A DNA stretch of 41,716 bases from Owenia fusiformis (taxonomy: Eukaryota > Annelida > Polychaeta > Sabellida > Oweniidae), in the NCBI GenBank assembly GCA_903813345.2, contig CAIIXF020000050.1, positions 1-41,716 of the forward strand. Reading direction: 5' to 3'. Every line of letters starts with the position of its first letter. Within the stretch, counting starts at the first letter, position 1. Below the pieces are notes generated by a model that worked only from the letters and a program-made list of their open reading frames with translations, did no database searches and was not told the origin of the DNA. Positions 12,272 to 26,727 of this stretch are shown one piece after another. The position numbers were made by a program, and so were the translations under genes.

Positions 12272-15200
12272 GTCACATGTGAAAGTGACCAAAATTTTTA
12301 AAACTACTCAGAATCGCCCAGAATTTAAGTTTATTAGTGTGAAACATATTTTGGACGGAGGCAAAAAGGGGAATTTTCATGAACAAATTTAATGTTTTTG
12401 CTGAATCAGCAGTTTTCGCTTTTTACCCCAAAAACCACTGATTTTGACGATATTTGGCTACAATTTTGTCCTTAGTGACCCCTAAATGTCATTTGTTGTC
12501 GTAAATGGGGAAGCCAACGAGTTGCTATTCATCATAAAGCTTGAATTTTCCATCTTATGGTTTCCAGTATAGAAAGAAGGTACATATCGGGGGTGCAGTC
12601 AGAAATTGGTGAGTTAAGTGTCAATTTTGATGTATTTGTTCACTCTGAATGACTACATTCGAGCTAAAAAATATCTCAAAAGTCCCAATTCTCTAGGCCA
12701 GAGTCAAAACTGATCAAATTTGTCATCATTTTTCAAATCAGGAGGTTGTTGAATGGAATAAAGTATGAAAAAGTGATGATTTTAGTAAGATTTTGCCAAA
12801 AAGTGGGCCAAATTTGTCCAATTTTCTGGTTCACGGTTCAGTGATTTTGGCTAAAAATCGCAATATGCAATAAAATACTCAATTTCTTGACATGATACTG
12901 AAAAATGTCACCATCAGGCAGTGGATTTCATGATGTAAATGAAAAACTAGTCAAATTTAAAGGAAAACCATTGGGTTCTTGGAAAAATGACCCCAGGGGT
13001 AATGAAGTAGCCATATTTTTCATAATTGCTGTCAGAATATTCTTAAACTGCACAAAACTACTTGAAAAACTCTAGTAAATTGGAAAAACGCAATTTAAAG
13101 CCAGAAATCACCCAACCATGTGGCTATTAGTCACATGTGAAAGTGACCAAAATTTTTTAAAACTACTCAGAATCGCCCAGAATTTAAGTTTATTAGTGTG
13201 AAACATATTTTGGACGGAGGCAAAAAGGGGAATTTTCATGAACAAATTTAATGTTTTTGCTGAATCAGCAGTTTTCGCTTTTTACCCCAAAAACCACTGA
13301 TTTTGACGATATTTGGCTACAATTTTGTCCTTAGTGACCCCTAAATGTCATTTGTTGTCGTAAATGGGGAAGCCAACGAGTTGCTATTCATCATAAAGCT
13401 TGAATTTTCCATCTTATGGTTTCCAGTATAGAAAGAAGGTACATATCGGGGGTGCAGTCAGAAATTGGTGAGTTAAGTGTCAATTTTGATGTATTTGTTC
13501 ACTCTGAATGACTACATTCGAGCTAAAAAATATCTCAAAAGTCCCAATTCTCTAGGCCAGAGTCAAAACTGATCAAATTTGTCATCATTTTTCAAATCAG
13601 GAGGTTGTTGAATGGAATAAAGTATGAAAAAGTGATGATTTTAGTAAGATTTTGCCAAAAAGTGGGCCAAATTTGTCCAATTTTCTGGTTCACGGTTCAG
13701 TGATTTTGGCTAAAAATCGCAATATGCAATAAAATACTCAATTTCTTGACATGATACTGAAAAATGTCACCATCAGGCAGTGGATTTCATGATGTAAATG
13801 AAAAACTAGTCAAATTTAAAGGAAAACCATTGGGTTCTTGGAAAAATGACCCCAGGGGTAATGAAGTAGCCATATTTTTCATAATTGCTGTCAGAATATT
13901 CTTAAACTGCACAAAACTACTTGAAAAACTCTAGTAAATTGGAAAAACGCAATTTAAAGCCAGAAATCACCCAACCATGTGGCTATTAGTCACATGTGAA
14001 AGTGACCAAAATTTTTAAAACTACTCAGAATCGCCCAGAATTTAAGTTTATTAGTGTGAAACATATTTTGGACGGAGGCAAAAAGGGGAATTTTCATGAA
14101 CAAATTTAATGTTTTTGCTGAATCAGCAGTTTTCGCTTTTTACCCCAAAAACCACTGATTTTGACGATATTTGGCTACAATTTTGTCCTTAGTGACCCCT
14201 AAATGTCATTTGTTGTCGTAAATGGGGAAGCCAACGAGTTGCTATTCATCATAAAGCTTGAATTTTCCATCTTATGGTTTCCAGTATAGAAAGAAGGTAC
14301 ATATCGGGGGTGCAGTCAGAAATTGGTGAGTTAAGTGTCAATTTTGATGTATTTGTTCACTCTGAATGACTACATTCGAGCTAAAAAATATCTCAAAAGT
14401 CCCAATTCTCTAGGCCAGAGTCAAAACTGATCAAATTTGTCATCATTTTTCAAATCAGGAGGTTGTTGAATGGAATAAAGTATGAAAAAGTGATGATTTT
14501 AGTAAGATTTTGCCAAAAAGTGGGCCAAATTTGTCCAATTTTCTGGTTCACGGTTCAGTGATTTTGGCTAAAAATCGCAATATGCAATAAAATACTCAAT
14601 TTCTTGACATGATACTGAAAAATGTCACCATCAGGCAGTGGATTTCATGATGTAAATGAAAAACTAGTCAAATTTAAAGGAAAACCATTGGGTTCTTGGA
14701 AAAATGACCCCAGGGGTAATGAAGTAGCCATATTTTTCATAATTGCTGTCAGAATATTCTTAAACTGTACAAAACTACTTGAAAAACTCTAGTAAATTGG
14801 AAAAAACGCAATTTAAAGCCAGAAATCACCCAACCATGTGGCTATTAGTCACATGTGAAAGTGACCAAAATTTTTAAAACTACTCAGAATCGCCCAGAAT
14901 TTAAGTTTATTAGTGTGAAACATATTTTGGACGGAGGCAAAAAGGGGAATTTTCATGAACAAATTTAATGTTTTTGCTGAATCAGCAGTTTTCGCTTTTT
15001 ACCCCAAAAACCACTGATTTTGACGATATTTGGCTACAATTTTGTCCTTAGTGACCCCTAAATGTCATTTGTTGTCGTAAATGGGGAAGCCAACGAGTTG
15101 CTATTCATCATAAAGCTTGAATTTTCCATCTTATGGTTTCCAGTATAGAAAGAAGGTACATATCGGGGGTGCAGTCAGAAATTGGTGAGTTAAGTGTCAA

Positions 15201-15705
15201 TTTTGATGTATTTGTTCACTCTGAATGACTACATTCGAGCTAAAAAATATCTCAAAAGTCCCAATTCTCTAGGCCAGAGTCAAAACTGATCAAATTTGTC
15301 ATCATTTTTCAAATCAGGAGGTTGTTGAATGGAATAAAGTATGAAAAAGTGATGATTTTAGTAAGATTTTGCCAAAAAGTGGGCCAAATTTGTCCAATTT
15401 TCTGGTTCACGGTTCAGTGATTTTGGCTAAAAATCGCAATATGCAATAAAATACTCAATTTCTTGACATGATACTGAAAAATGTCACCATCAGGCAGTGG
15501 ATTTCATGATGTAAATGAAAAACTAGTCAAATTTAAAGGAAAACCATTGGGTTCTTGGAAAAATGACCCCAGGGGTAATGAAGTAGCCATATTTTTCATA
15601 ATTGCTGTCAGAATATTCTTAAACTGCACAAAACTACTTGAAAAACTCTAGTAAATTGGAAAAACGCAATTTAAAGCCAGAAATCACCCAACCATGTGGC
15701 TATTA
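12272..15705. repeat. Cluster of four consecutive short satellite units 11-14
   Basis: Units are 12272-13129, 13130-13988, 13989-14847 and 14848-15705. This is the only run of adjacent MITE-free units in the window and the most variable part of the array. Units 11, 13 and 14 have five T in the early T run (others six). Unit 13 also has CTGTAC at about 14766 and six A at about 14810. Confidence 0.95.
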
Positions 15706-18700
15706 GTCACATGTGAAAGTGACCAAAATTTTTTAAAACTACTCAGAATCGCCCAGAATTTAAGTTTATTAGTGTGAAACATATTTTGGACGGAGGCAAA
15801 AAGGGGAATTTTCATGAACAAATTTAATGTTTTTGCTGAATCAGCAGTTTTCGCTTTTTACCCCAAAAACCACTGATTTTGACGATATTTGGCTACAATT
15901 TTGTCCTTAGTGACCCCTAAATGTCATTTGTTGTCGTAAATGGGGAAGCCAACGAGTTGCTATTCATCATAAAGCTTGAATTTTCCATCTTATGGTTTCC
16001 AGTATAGAAAGAAGGTACATATCGGGGGTGCAGTCAGAAATTGGTGAGTTAAGTGTCAATTTTGATGTATTTGTTCACTCTGAATGACTACATTCGAGCT
16101 AAAAAATATCTCAAAAGTCCCAATTCTCTAGGCCAGAGTCAAAACTGATCAAATTTGTCATCATTTTTCAAATCAGGAGGTTGTTGAATGGAATAAAGTA
16201 TGAAAAAGTGATGATTTTAGTAAGATTTTGCCAAAAAGTGGGCCAAATTTGTCCAATTTTCTGGTTCACGGTTCAGTGATTTTGGCTAAAAATCGCAATA
16301 TGCAATAAAATACTCAATTTCTTGACATGATACTGAAAAATGTCACCATCAGGCAGTGGATTTCATGATGTAAATGAAAAACTAGTCAAATTTAAAGGAA
16401 AACCATTGGGTTCTTGGAAAAATGACCCCAGGGGTAATGAAGTAGCCATATTTTTCATAATTGCTGTCAGAATATTCTTAAACTGCACAAAACTACTTGA
16501 AAAACTCTAGTAAATTGGAAAAAACGCAATTTAAAGCCAGAAATCACCCAACCATGTGGCTATTAGGCCAAAATGCCCTAATACGTCACTTCCGCTGAAT
16601 AGAAAAAAGTAGTATTCAAAAATAAATGTAGTCCCAACACAATTGTGATCATGACGAGTCAGTAAGCTAGTATGTAGGCACAGTTGTAATCTTTTTGCAA
16701 TGGCAACATGCCATTTCTTCTGAAAATGCGTTTATTTGGGTTATCTGAAGGAAAATTTCGAGTCAAGTGGCGTATTAATTTTGCCTTCATTTTTGTGAAT
16801 TTCAATTTGTGTCTGCAGAGAGAGGGGGTAGTGTCACAATTGACCAATTATTTCAAAAAGTAGATGATTGGCCCCTATTGAGTTTAGTGTCAAGATGTAG
16901 CTTAGACATAGCTTTAGAACCTCAGATAGGCCAGTGAGGCCACATAAATCCATAACTCGAGATAAAAAGTCAGGCGTTTGCCCTTTTGCCCATTGACTAG
17001 TATGGTGACGTGAATTAGGGCAGTTTTGCCTATTAGTCACATGTGAAAGTGACCAAAATTTTTTAAAACTACTCAGAATCGCCCAGAATTTAAGTTTATT
17101 AGTGTGAAACATATTTTGGACGGAGGCAAAAAGGGGAATTTTCATGAACAAATTTAATGTTTTTGCTGAATCAGCAGTTTTCGCTTTTTACCCCAAAAAC
17201 CACTGATTTTGACGATATTTGGCTACAATTTTGTCCTTAGTGACCCCTAAATGTCATTTGTTGTCGTAAATGGGGAAGCCAACGAGTTGCTATTCATCAT
17301 AAAGCTTGAATTTTCCATCTTATGGTTTCCAGTATAGAAAGAAGGTACATATCGGGGGTGCAGTCAGAAATTGGTGAGTTAAGTGTCAATTTTGATGTAT
17401 TTGTTCACTCTGAATGACTACATTCGAGCTAAAAAATATCTCAAAAGTCCCAATTCTCTAGGCCAGAGTCAAAACTGATCAAATTTGTCATCATTTTTCA
17501 AATCAGGAGGTTGTTGAATGGAATAAAGTATGAAAAAGTGATGATTTTAGTAAGATTTTGCCAAAAAGTGGGCCAAATTTGTCCAATTTTCTGGTTCACG
17601 GTTCAGTGATTTTGGCTAAAAATCGCAATATGCAATAAAATACTCAATTTCTTGACATGATACTGAAAAATGTCACCATCAGGCAGTGGATTTCATGATG
17701 TAAATGAAAAACTAGTCAAATTTAAAGGAAAACCATTGGGTTCTTGGAAAAATGACCCCAGGGGTAATGAAGTAGCCATATTTTTCATAATTGCTGTCAG
17801 AATATTCTTAAACTGCACAAAACTACTTGAAAAACTCTAGTAAATTGGAAAAACGCAATTTAAAGCCAGAAATCACCCAACCATGTGGCTATTAGGCCAA
17901 AATGCCCTAATACGTCACTTCCGCTGAATAGAAAAAAGTAGTATTCAAAAATAAATGTAGTCCCAACACAATTGTGATCATGACGAGTCAGTAAGCTAGT
18001 ATGTAGGCACAGTTGTAATCTTTTTGCAATGGCAACATGCCATTTCTTCTGAAAATGCGTTTATTTGGGTTATCTGAAGGAAAATTTCGAGTCAAGTGGC
18101 GTATTAATTTTGCCTTCATTTTTGTGAATTTCAATTTGTGTCTGCAGAGAGAGGGGGTAGTGTCACAATTGACCAATTATTTCAAAAAGTAGATGATTGG
18201 CCCCTATTGAGTTTAGTGTCAAGATGTAGCTTAGACATAGCTTTAGAACCTCAGATAGGCCAGTGAGGCCACATAAATCCATAACTCGAGATAAAAAGTC
18301 AGGCGTTTGCCCTTTTGCCCATTGACTAGTATGGTGACGTGAATTAGGGCAGTTTTGCCTATTAGTCACATGTGAAAGTGACCAAAATTTTTTAAAACTA
18401 CTCAGAATCGCCCAGAATTTAAGTTTATTAGTGTGAAACATATTTTGGACGGAGGCAAAAAGGGGAATTTTCATGAACAAATTTAATGTTTTTGCTGAAT
18501 CAGCAGTTTTCGCTTTTTACCCCAAAAACCACTGATTTTGACGATATTTGGCTACAATTTTGTCCTTAGTGACCCCTAAATGTCATTTGTTGTCGTAAAT
18601 GGGGAAGCCAACGAGTTGCTATTCATCATAAAGCTTGAATTTTCCATCTTATGGTTTCCAGTATAGAAAGAAGGTACATATCGGGGGTGCAGTCAGAAAT

Positions 18701-21700
18701 TGGTGAGTTAAGTGTCAATTTTGATGTATTTGTTCACTCTGAATGACTACATTCGAGCTAAAAAATATCTCAAAAGTCCCAATTCTCTAGGCCAGAGTCA
18801 AAACTGATCAAATTTGTCATCATTTTTCAAATCAGGAGGTTGTTGAATGGAATAAAGTATGAAAAAGTGATGATTTTAGTAAGATTTTGCCAAAAAGTGG
18901 GCCAAATTTGTCCAATTTTCTGGTTCACGGTTCAGTGATTTTGGCTAAAAATCGCAATATGCAATAAAATACTCAATTTCTTGACATGATACTGAAAAAT
19001 GTCACCATCAGGCAGTGGATTTCATGATGTAAATGAAAAACTAGTCAAATTTAAAGGAAAACCATTGGGTTCTTGGAAAAATGACCCCAGGGGTAATGAA
19101 GTAGCCATATTTTTCATAATTGCTGTCAGAATATTCTTAAACTGCACAAAACTACTTGAAAAACTCTAGTAAATTGGAAAAACGCAATTTAAAGCCAGAA
19201 ATCACCCAACCATGTGGCTATTAGGCCAAAATGCCCTAATACGTCACTTCCGCTGAATAGAAAAAAGTAGTATTCAAAAATAAATGTAGTCCCAACACAA
19301 TTGTGATCATGACGAGTCAGTAAGCTAGTATGTAGGCACAGTTGTAATCTTTTTGCAATGGCAACATGCCATTTCTTCTGAAAATGCGTTTATTTGGGTT
19401 ATCTGAAGGAAAATTTCGAGTCAAGTGGCGTATTAATTTTGCCTTCATTTTTGTGAATTTCAATTTGTGTCTGCAGAGAGAGGGGGTAGTGTCACAATTG
19501 ACCAATTATTTCAAAAAGTAGATGATTGGCCCCTATTGAGTTTAGTGTCAAGATGTAGCTTAGACATAGCTTTAGAACCTCAGATAGGCCAGTGAGGCCA
19601 CATAAATCCATAACTCGAGATAAAAAGTCAGGCGTTTGCCCTTTTGCCCATTGACTAGTATGGTGACGTGAATTAGGGCAGTTTTGCCTATTAGTCACAT
19701 GTGAAAGTGACCAAAATTTTTTAAAACTACTCAGAATCGCCCAGAATTTAAGTTTATTAGTGTGAAACATATTTTGGACGGAGGCAAAAAGGGGAATTTT
19801 CATGAACAAATTTAATGTTTTTGCTGAATCAGCAGTTTTCGCTTTTTACCCCAAAAACCACTGATTTTGACGATATTTGGCTACAATTTTGTCCTTAGTG
19901 ACCCCTAAATGTCATTTGTTGTCGTAAATGGGGAAGCCAACGAGTTGCTATTCATCATAAAGCTTGAATTTTCCATCTTATGGTTTCCAGTATAGAAAGA
20001 AGGTACATATCGGGGGTGCAGTCAGAAATTGGTGAGTTAAGTGTCAATTTTGATGTATTTGTTCACTCTGAATGACTACATTCGAGCTAAAAAATATCTC
20101 AAAAGTCCCAATTCTCTAGGCCAGAGTCAAAACTGATCAAATTTGTCATCATTTTTCAAATCAGGAGGTTGTTGAATGGAATAAAGTATGAAAAAGTGAT
20201 GATTTTAGTAAGATTTTGCCAAAAAGTGGGCCAAATTTGTCCAATTTTCTGGTTCACGGTTCAGTGATTTTGGCTAAAAATCGCAATATGCAATAAAATA
20301 CTCAATTTCTTGACATGATACTGAAAAATGTCACCATCAGGCAGTGGATTTCATGATGTAAATGAAAAACTAGTCAAATTTAAAGGAAAACCATTGGGTT
20401 CTTGGAAAAATGACCCCAGGGGTAATGAAGTAGCCATATTTTTCATAATTGCTGTCAGAATATTCTTAAACTGCACAAAACTACTTGAAAAACTCTAGTA
20501 AATTGGAAAAACGCAATTTAAAGCCAGAAATCACCCAACCATGTGGCTATTAGGCCAAAATGCCCTAATACGTCACTTCCGCTGAATAGAAAAAAGTAGT
20601 ATTCAAAAATAAATGTAGTCCCAACACAATTGTGATCATGACGAGTCAGTAAGCTAGTATGTAGGCACAGTTGTAATCTTTTTGCAATGGCAACATGCCA
20701 TTTCTTCTGAAAATGCGTTTATTTGGGTTATCTGAAGGAAAATTTCGAGTCAAGTGGCGTATTAATTTTGCCTTCATTTTTGTGAATTTCAATTTGTGTC
20801 TGCAGAGAGAGGGGGTAGTGTCACAATTGACCAATTATTTCAAAAAGTAGATGATTGGCCCCTATTGAGTTTAGTGTCAAGATGTAGCTTAGACATAGCT
20901 TTAGAACCTCAGATAGGCCAGTGAGGCCACATAAATCCATAACTCGAGATAAAAAGTCAGGCGTTTGCCCTTTTGCCCATTGACTAGTATGGTGACGTGA
21001 ATTAGGGCAGTTTTGCCTATTAGTCACATGTGAAAGTGACCAAAATTTTTTAAAACTACTCAGAATCGCCCAGAATTTAAGTTTATTAGTGTGAAACATA
21101 TTTTGGACGGAGGCAAAAAGGGGAATTTTCATGAACAAATTTAATGTTTTTGCTGAATCAGCAGTTTTCGCTTTTTACCCCAAAAACCACTGATTTTGAC
21201 GATATTTGGCTACAATTTTGTCCTTAGTGACCCCTAAATGTCATTTGTTGTCGTAAATGGGGAAGCCAACGAGTTGCTATTCATCATAAAGCTTGAATTT
21301 TCCATCTTATGGTTTCCAGTATAGAAAGAAGGTACATATCGGGGGTGCAGTCAGAAATTGGTGAGTTAAGTGTCAATTTTGATGTATTTGTTCACTCTGA
21401 ATGACTACATTCGAGCTAAAAAATATCTCAAAAGTCCCAATTCTCTAGGCCAGAGTCAAAACTGATCAAATTTGTCATCATTTTTCAAATCAGGAGGTTG
21501 TTGAATGGAATAAAGTATGAAAAAGTGATGATTTTAGTAAGATTTTGCCAAAAAGTGGGCCAAATTTGTCCAATTTTCTGGTTCACGGTTCAGTGATTTT
21601 GGCTAAAAATCGCAATATGCAATAAAATACTCAATTTCTTGACATGATACTGAAAAATGTCACCATCAGGCAGTGGATTTCATGATGTAAATGAAAAACT

Positions 21701-22351
21701 AGTCAAATTTAAAGGAAAACCATTGGGTTCTTGGAAAAATGACCCCAGGGGTAATGAAGTAGCCATATTTTTCATAATTGCTGTCAGAATATTCTTAAAC
21801 TGCACAAAACTACTTGAAAAACTCTAGTAAATTGGAAAAACGCAATTTAAAGCCAGAAATCACCCAACCATGTGGCTATTAGGCCAAAATGCCCTAATAC
21901 GTCACTTCCGCTGAATAGAAAAAAGTAGTATTCAAAAATAAATGTAGTCCCAACACAATTGTGATCATGACGAGTCAGTAAGCTAGTATGTAGGCACAGT
22001 TGTAATCTTTTTGCAATGGCAACATGCCATTTCTTCTGAAAATGCGTTTATTTGGGTTATCTGAAGGAAAATTTCGAGTCAAGTGGCGTATTAATTTTGC
22101 CTTCATTTTTGTGAATTTCAATTTGTGTCTGCAGAGAGAGGGGGTAGTGTCACAATTGACCAATTATTTCAAAAAGTAGATGATTGGCCCCTATTGAGTT
22201 TAGTGTCAAGATGTAGCTTAGACATAGCTTTAGAACCTCAGATAGGCCAGTGAGGCCACATAAATCCATAACTCGAGATAAAAAGTCAGGCGTTTGCCCT
22301 TTTGCCCATTGACTAGTATGGTGACGTGAATTAGGGCAGTTTTGCCTATTA
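15706..22351. repeat. Long satellite units 15-19
   Basis: Units are 15706-17035, 17036-18364, 18365-19693, 19694-21022 and 21023-22351. MITE copies are 16566-17030, 17895-18359, 19224-19688, 20553-21017 and 21882-22346. Unit 15 is 1330 bp because of a six-A run at about 16519, a variant shared with short units 1 and 13. Units 16-19 are each exactly 1329 bp. Confidence 0.95.
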
Positions 22352-23210
22352 GTCACATGTGAAAGTGACCAAAATTTTTTAAAACTACTCAGAATCGCCC
22401 AGAATTTAAGTTTATTAGTGTGAAACATATTTTGGACGGAGGCAAAAAGGGGAATTTTCATGAACAAATTTAATGTTTTTGCTGAATCAGCAGTTTTCGC
22501 TTTTTACCCCAAAAACCACTGATTTTGACGATATTTGGCTACAATTTTGTCCTTAGTGACCCCTAAATGTCATTTGTTGTCGTAAATGGGGAAGCCAACG
22601 AGTTGCTATTCATCATAAAGCTTGAATTTTCCATCTTATGGTTTCCAGTATAGAAAGAAGGTACATATCGGGGGTGCAGTCAGAAATTGGTGAGTTAAGT
22701 GTCAATTTTGATGTATTTGTTCACTCTGAATGACTACATTCGAGCTAAAAAATATCTCAAAAGTCCCAATTCTCTAGGCCAGAGTCAAAACTGATCAAAT
22801 TTGTCATCATTTTTCAAATCAGGAGGTTGTTGAATGGAATAAAGTATGAAAAAGTGATGATTTTAGTAAGATTTTGCCAAAAAGTGGGCCAAATTTGTCC
22901 AATTTTCTGGTTCACGGTTCAGTGATTTTGGCTAAAAATCGCAATATGCAATAAAATACTCAATTTCTTGACATGATACTGAAAAATGTCACCATCAGGC
23001 AGTGGATTTCATGATGTAAATGAAAAACTAGTCAAATTTAAAGGAAAACCATTGGGTTCTTGGAAAAATGACCCCAGGGGTAATGAAGTAGCCATATTTT
23101 TCATAATTGCTGTCAGAATATTCTTAAACTGCACAAAACTACTTGAAAAACTCTAGTAAATTGGAAAAACGCAATTTAAAGCCAGAAATCACCCAACCAT
23201 GTGGCTATTA
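22352..23210. repeat. Short satellite unit 20
   Basis: An 859-bp consensus unit with an empty TATTA site at 23206-23210, lying singly between long units. Confidence 0.95.
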
Positions 23211-25868
23211 GTCACATGTGAAAGTGACCAAAATTTTTTAAAACTACTCAGAATCGCCCAGAATTTAAGTTTATTAGTGTGAAACATATTTTGGACGGAG
23301 GCAAAAAGGGGAATTTTCATGAACAAATTTAATGTTTTTGCTGAATCAGCAGTTTTCGCTTTTTACCCCAAAAACCACTGATTTTGACGATATTTGGCTA
23401 CAATTTTGTCCTTAGTGACCCCTAAATGTCATTTGTTGTCGTAAATGGGGAAGCCAACGAGTTGCTATTCATCATAAAGCTTGAATTTTCCATCTTATGG
23501 TTTCCAGTATAGAAAGAAGGTACATATCGGGGGTGCAGTCAGAAATTGGTGAGTTAAGTGTCAATTTTGATGTATTTGTTCACTCTGAATGACTACATTC
23601 GAGCTAAAAAATATCTCAAAAGTCCCAATTCTCTAGGCCAGAGTCAAAACTGATCAAATTTGTCATCATTTTTCAAATCAGGAGGTTGTTGAATGGAATA
23701 AAGTATGAAAAAGTGATGATTTTAGTAAGATTTTGCCAAAAAGTGGGCCAAATTTGTCCAATTTTCTGGTTCACGGTTCAGTGATTTTGGCTAAAAATCG
23801 CAATATGCAATAAAATACTCAATTTCTTGACATGATACTGAAAAATGTCACCATCAGGCAGTGGATTTCATGATGTAAATGAAAAACTAGTCAAATTTAA
23901 AGGAAAACCATTGGGTTCTTGGAAAAATGACCCCAGGGGTAATGAAGTAGCCATATTTTTCATAATTGCTGTCAGAATATTCTTAAACTGCACAAAACTA
24001 CTTGAAAAACTCTAGTAAATTGGAAAAACGCAATTTAAAGCCAGAAATCACCCAACCATGTGGCTATTAGGCCAAAATGCCCTAATACGTCACTTCCGCT
24101 GAATAGAAAAAAGTAGTATTCAAAAATAAATGTAGTCCCAACACAATTGTGATCATGACGAGTCAGTAAGCTAGTATGTAGGCACAGTTGTAATCTTTTT
24201 GCAATGGCAACATGCCATTTCTTCTGAAAATGCGTTTATTTGGGTTATCTGAAGGAAAATTTCGAGTCAAGTGGCGTATTAATTTTGCCTTCATTTTTGT
24301 GAATTTCAATTTGTGTCTGCAGAGAGAGGGGGTAGTGTCACAATTGACCAATTATTTCAAAAAGTAGATGATTGGCCCCTATTGAGTTTAGTGTCAAGAT
24401 GTAGCTTAGACATAGCTTTAGAACCTCAGATAGGCCAGTGAGGCCACATAAATCCATAACTCGAGATAAAAAGTCAGGCGTTTGCCCTTTTGCCCATTGA
24501 CTAGTATGGTGACGTGAATTAGGGCAGTTTTGCCTATTAGTCACATGTGAAAGTGACCAAAATTTTTTAAAACTACTCAGAATCGCCCAGAATTTAAGTT
24601 TATTAGTGTGAAACATATTTTGGACGGAGGCAAAAAGGGGAATTTTCATGAACAAATTTAATGTTTTTGCTGAATCAGCAGTTTTCGCTTTTTACCCCAA
24701 AAACCACTGATTTTGACGATATTTGGCTACAATTTTGTCCTTAGTGACCCCTAAATGTCATTTGTTGTCGTAAATGGGGAAGCCAACGAGTTGCTATTCA
24801 TCATAAAGCTTGAATTTTCCATCTTATGGTTTCCAGTATAGAAAGAAGGTACATATCGGGGGTGCAGTCAGAAATTGGTGAGTTAAGTGTCAATTTTGAT
24901 GTATTTGTTCACTCTGAATGACTACATTCGAGCTAAAAAATATCTCAAAAGTCCCAATTCTCTAGGCCAGAGTCAAAACTGATCAAATTTGTCATCATTT
25001 TTCAAATCAGGAGGTTGTTGAATGGAATAAAGTATGAAAAAGTGATGATTTTAGTAAGATTTTGCCAAAAAGTGGGCCAAATTTGTCCAATTTTCTGGTT
25101 CACGGTTCAGTGATTTTGGCTAAAAATCGCAATATGCAATAAAATACTCAATTTCTTGACATGATACTGAAAAATGTCACCATCAGGCAGTGGATTTCAT
25201 GATGTAAATGAAAAACTAGTCAAATTTAAAGGAAAACCATTGGGTTCTTGGAAAAATGACCCCAGGGGTAATGAAGTAGCCATATTTTTCATAATTGCTG
25301 TCAGAATATTCTTAAACTGCACAAAACTACTTGAAAAACTCTAGTAAATTGGAAAAACGCAATTTAAAGCCAGAAATCACCCAACCATGTGGCTATTAGG
25401 CCAAAATGCCCTAATACGTCACTTCCGCTGAATAGAAAAAAGTAGTATTCAAAAATAAATGTAGTCCCAACACAATTGTGATCATGACGAGTCAGTAAGC
25501 TAGTATGTAGGCACAGTTGTAATCTTTTTGCAATGGCAACATGCCATTTCTTCTGAAAATGCGTTTATTTGGGTTATCTGAAGGAAAATTTCGAGTCAAG
25601 TGGCGTATTAATTTTGCCTTCATTTTTGTGAATTTCAATTTGTGTCTGCAGAGAGAGGGGGTAGTGTCACAATTGACCAATTATTTCAAAAAGTAGATGA
25701 TTGGCCCCTATTGAGTTTAGTGTCAAGATGTAGCTTAGACATAGCTTTAGAACCTCAGATAGGCCAGTGAGGCCACATAAATCCATAACTCGAGATAAAA
25801 AGTCAGGCGTTTGCCCTTTTGCCCATTGACTAGTATGGTGACGTGAATTAGGGCAGTTTTGCCTATTA
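23211..25868. repeat. Long satellite units 21-22
   Basis: Units are 23211-24539 and 24540-25868, with MITE copies at 24070-24534 and 25399-25863. No departure from the consensus was seen. Confidence 0.95.
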
Positions 25869-26727
25869 GTCACATGTGAAAGTGACCAAAATTTTTTAAA
25901 ACTACTCAGAATCGCCCAGAATTTAAGTTTATTAGTGTGAAACATATTTTGGACGGAGGCAAAAAGGGGAATTTTCATGAACAAATTTAATGTTTTTGCT
26001 GAATCAGCAGTTTTCGCTTTTTACCCCAAAAACCACTGATTTTGACGATATTTGGCTACAATTTTGTCCTTAGTGACCCCTAAATGTCATTTGTTGTCGT
26101 AAATGGGGAAGCCAACGAGTTGCTATTCATCATAAAGCTTGAATTTTCCATCTTATGGTTTCCAGTATAGAAAGAAGGTACATATCGGGGGTGCAGTCAG
26201 AAATTGGTGAGTTAAGTGTCAATTTTGATGTATTTGTTCACTCTGAATGACTACATTCGAGCTAAAAAATATCTCAAAAGTCCCAATTCTCTAGGCCAGA
26301 GTCAAAACTGATCAAATTTGTCATCATTTTTCAAATCAGGAGGTTGTTGAATGGAATAAAGTATGAAAAAGTGATGATTTTAGTAAGATTTTGCCAAAAA
26401 GTGGGCCAAATTTGTCCAATTTTCTGGTTCACGGTTCAGTGATTTTGGCTAAAAATCGCAATATGCAATAAAATACTCAATTTCTTGACATGATACTGAA
26501 AAATGTCACCATCAGGCAGTGGATTTCATGATGTAAATGAAAAACTAGTCAAATTTAAAGGAAAACCATTGGGTTCTTGGAAAAATGACCCCAGGGGTAA
26601 TGAAGTAGCCATATTTTTCATAATTGCTGTCAGAATATTCTTAAACTGCACAAAACTACTTGAAAAACTCTAGTAAATTGGAAAAACGCAATTTAAAGCC
26701 AGAAATCACCCAACCATGTGGCTATTA
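25869..26727. repeat. Short satellite unit 23
   Basis: An 859-bp consensus unit without the MITE; the empty TATTA ends at 26727. Confidence 0.95.
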
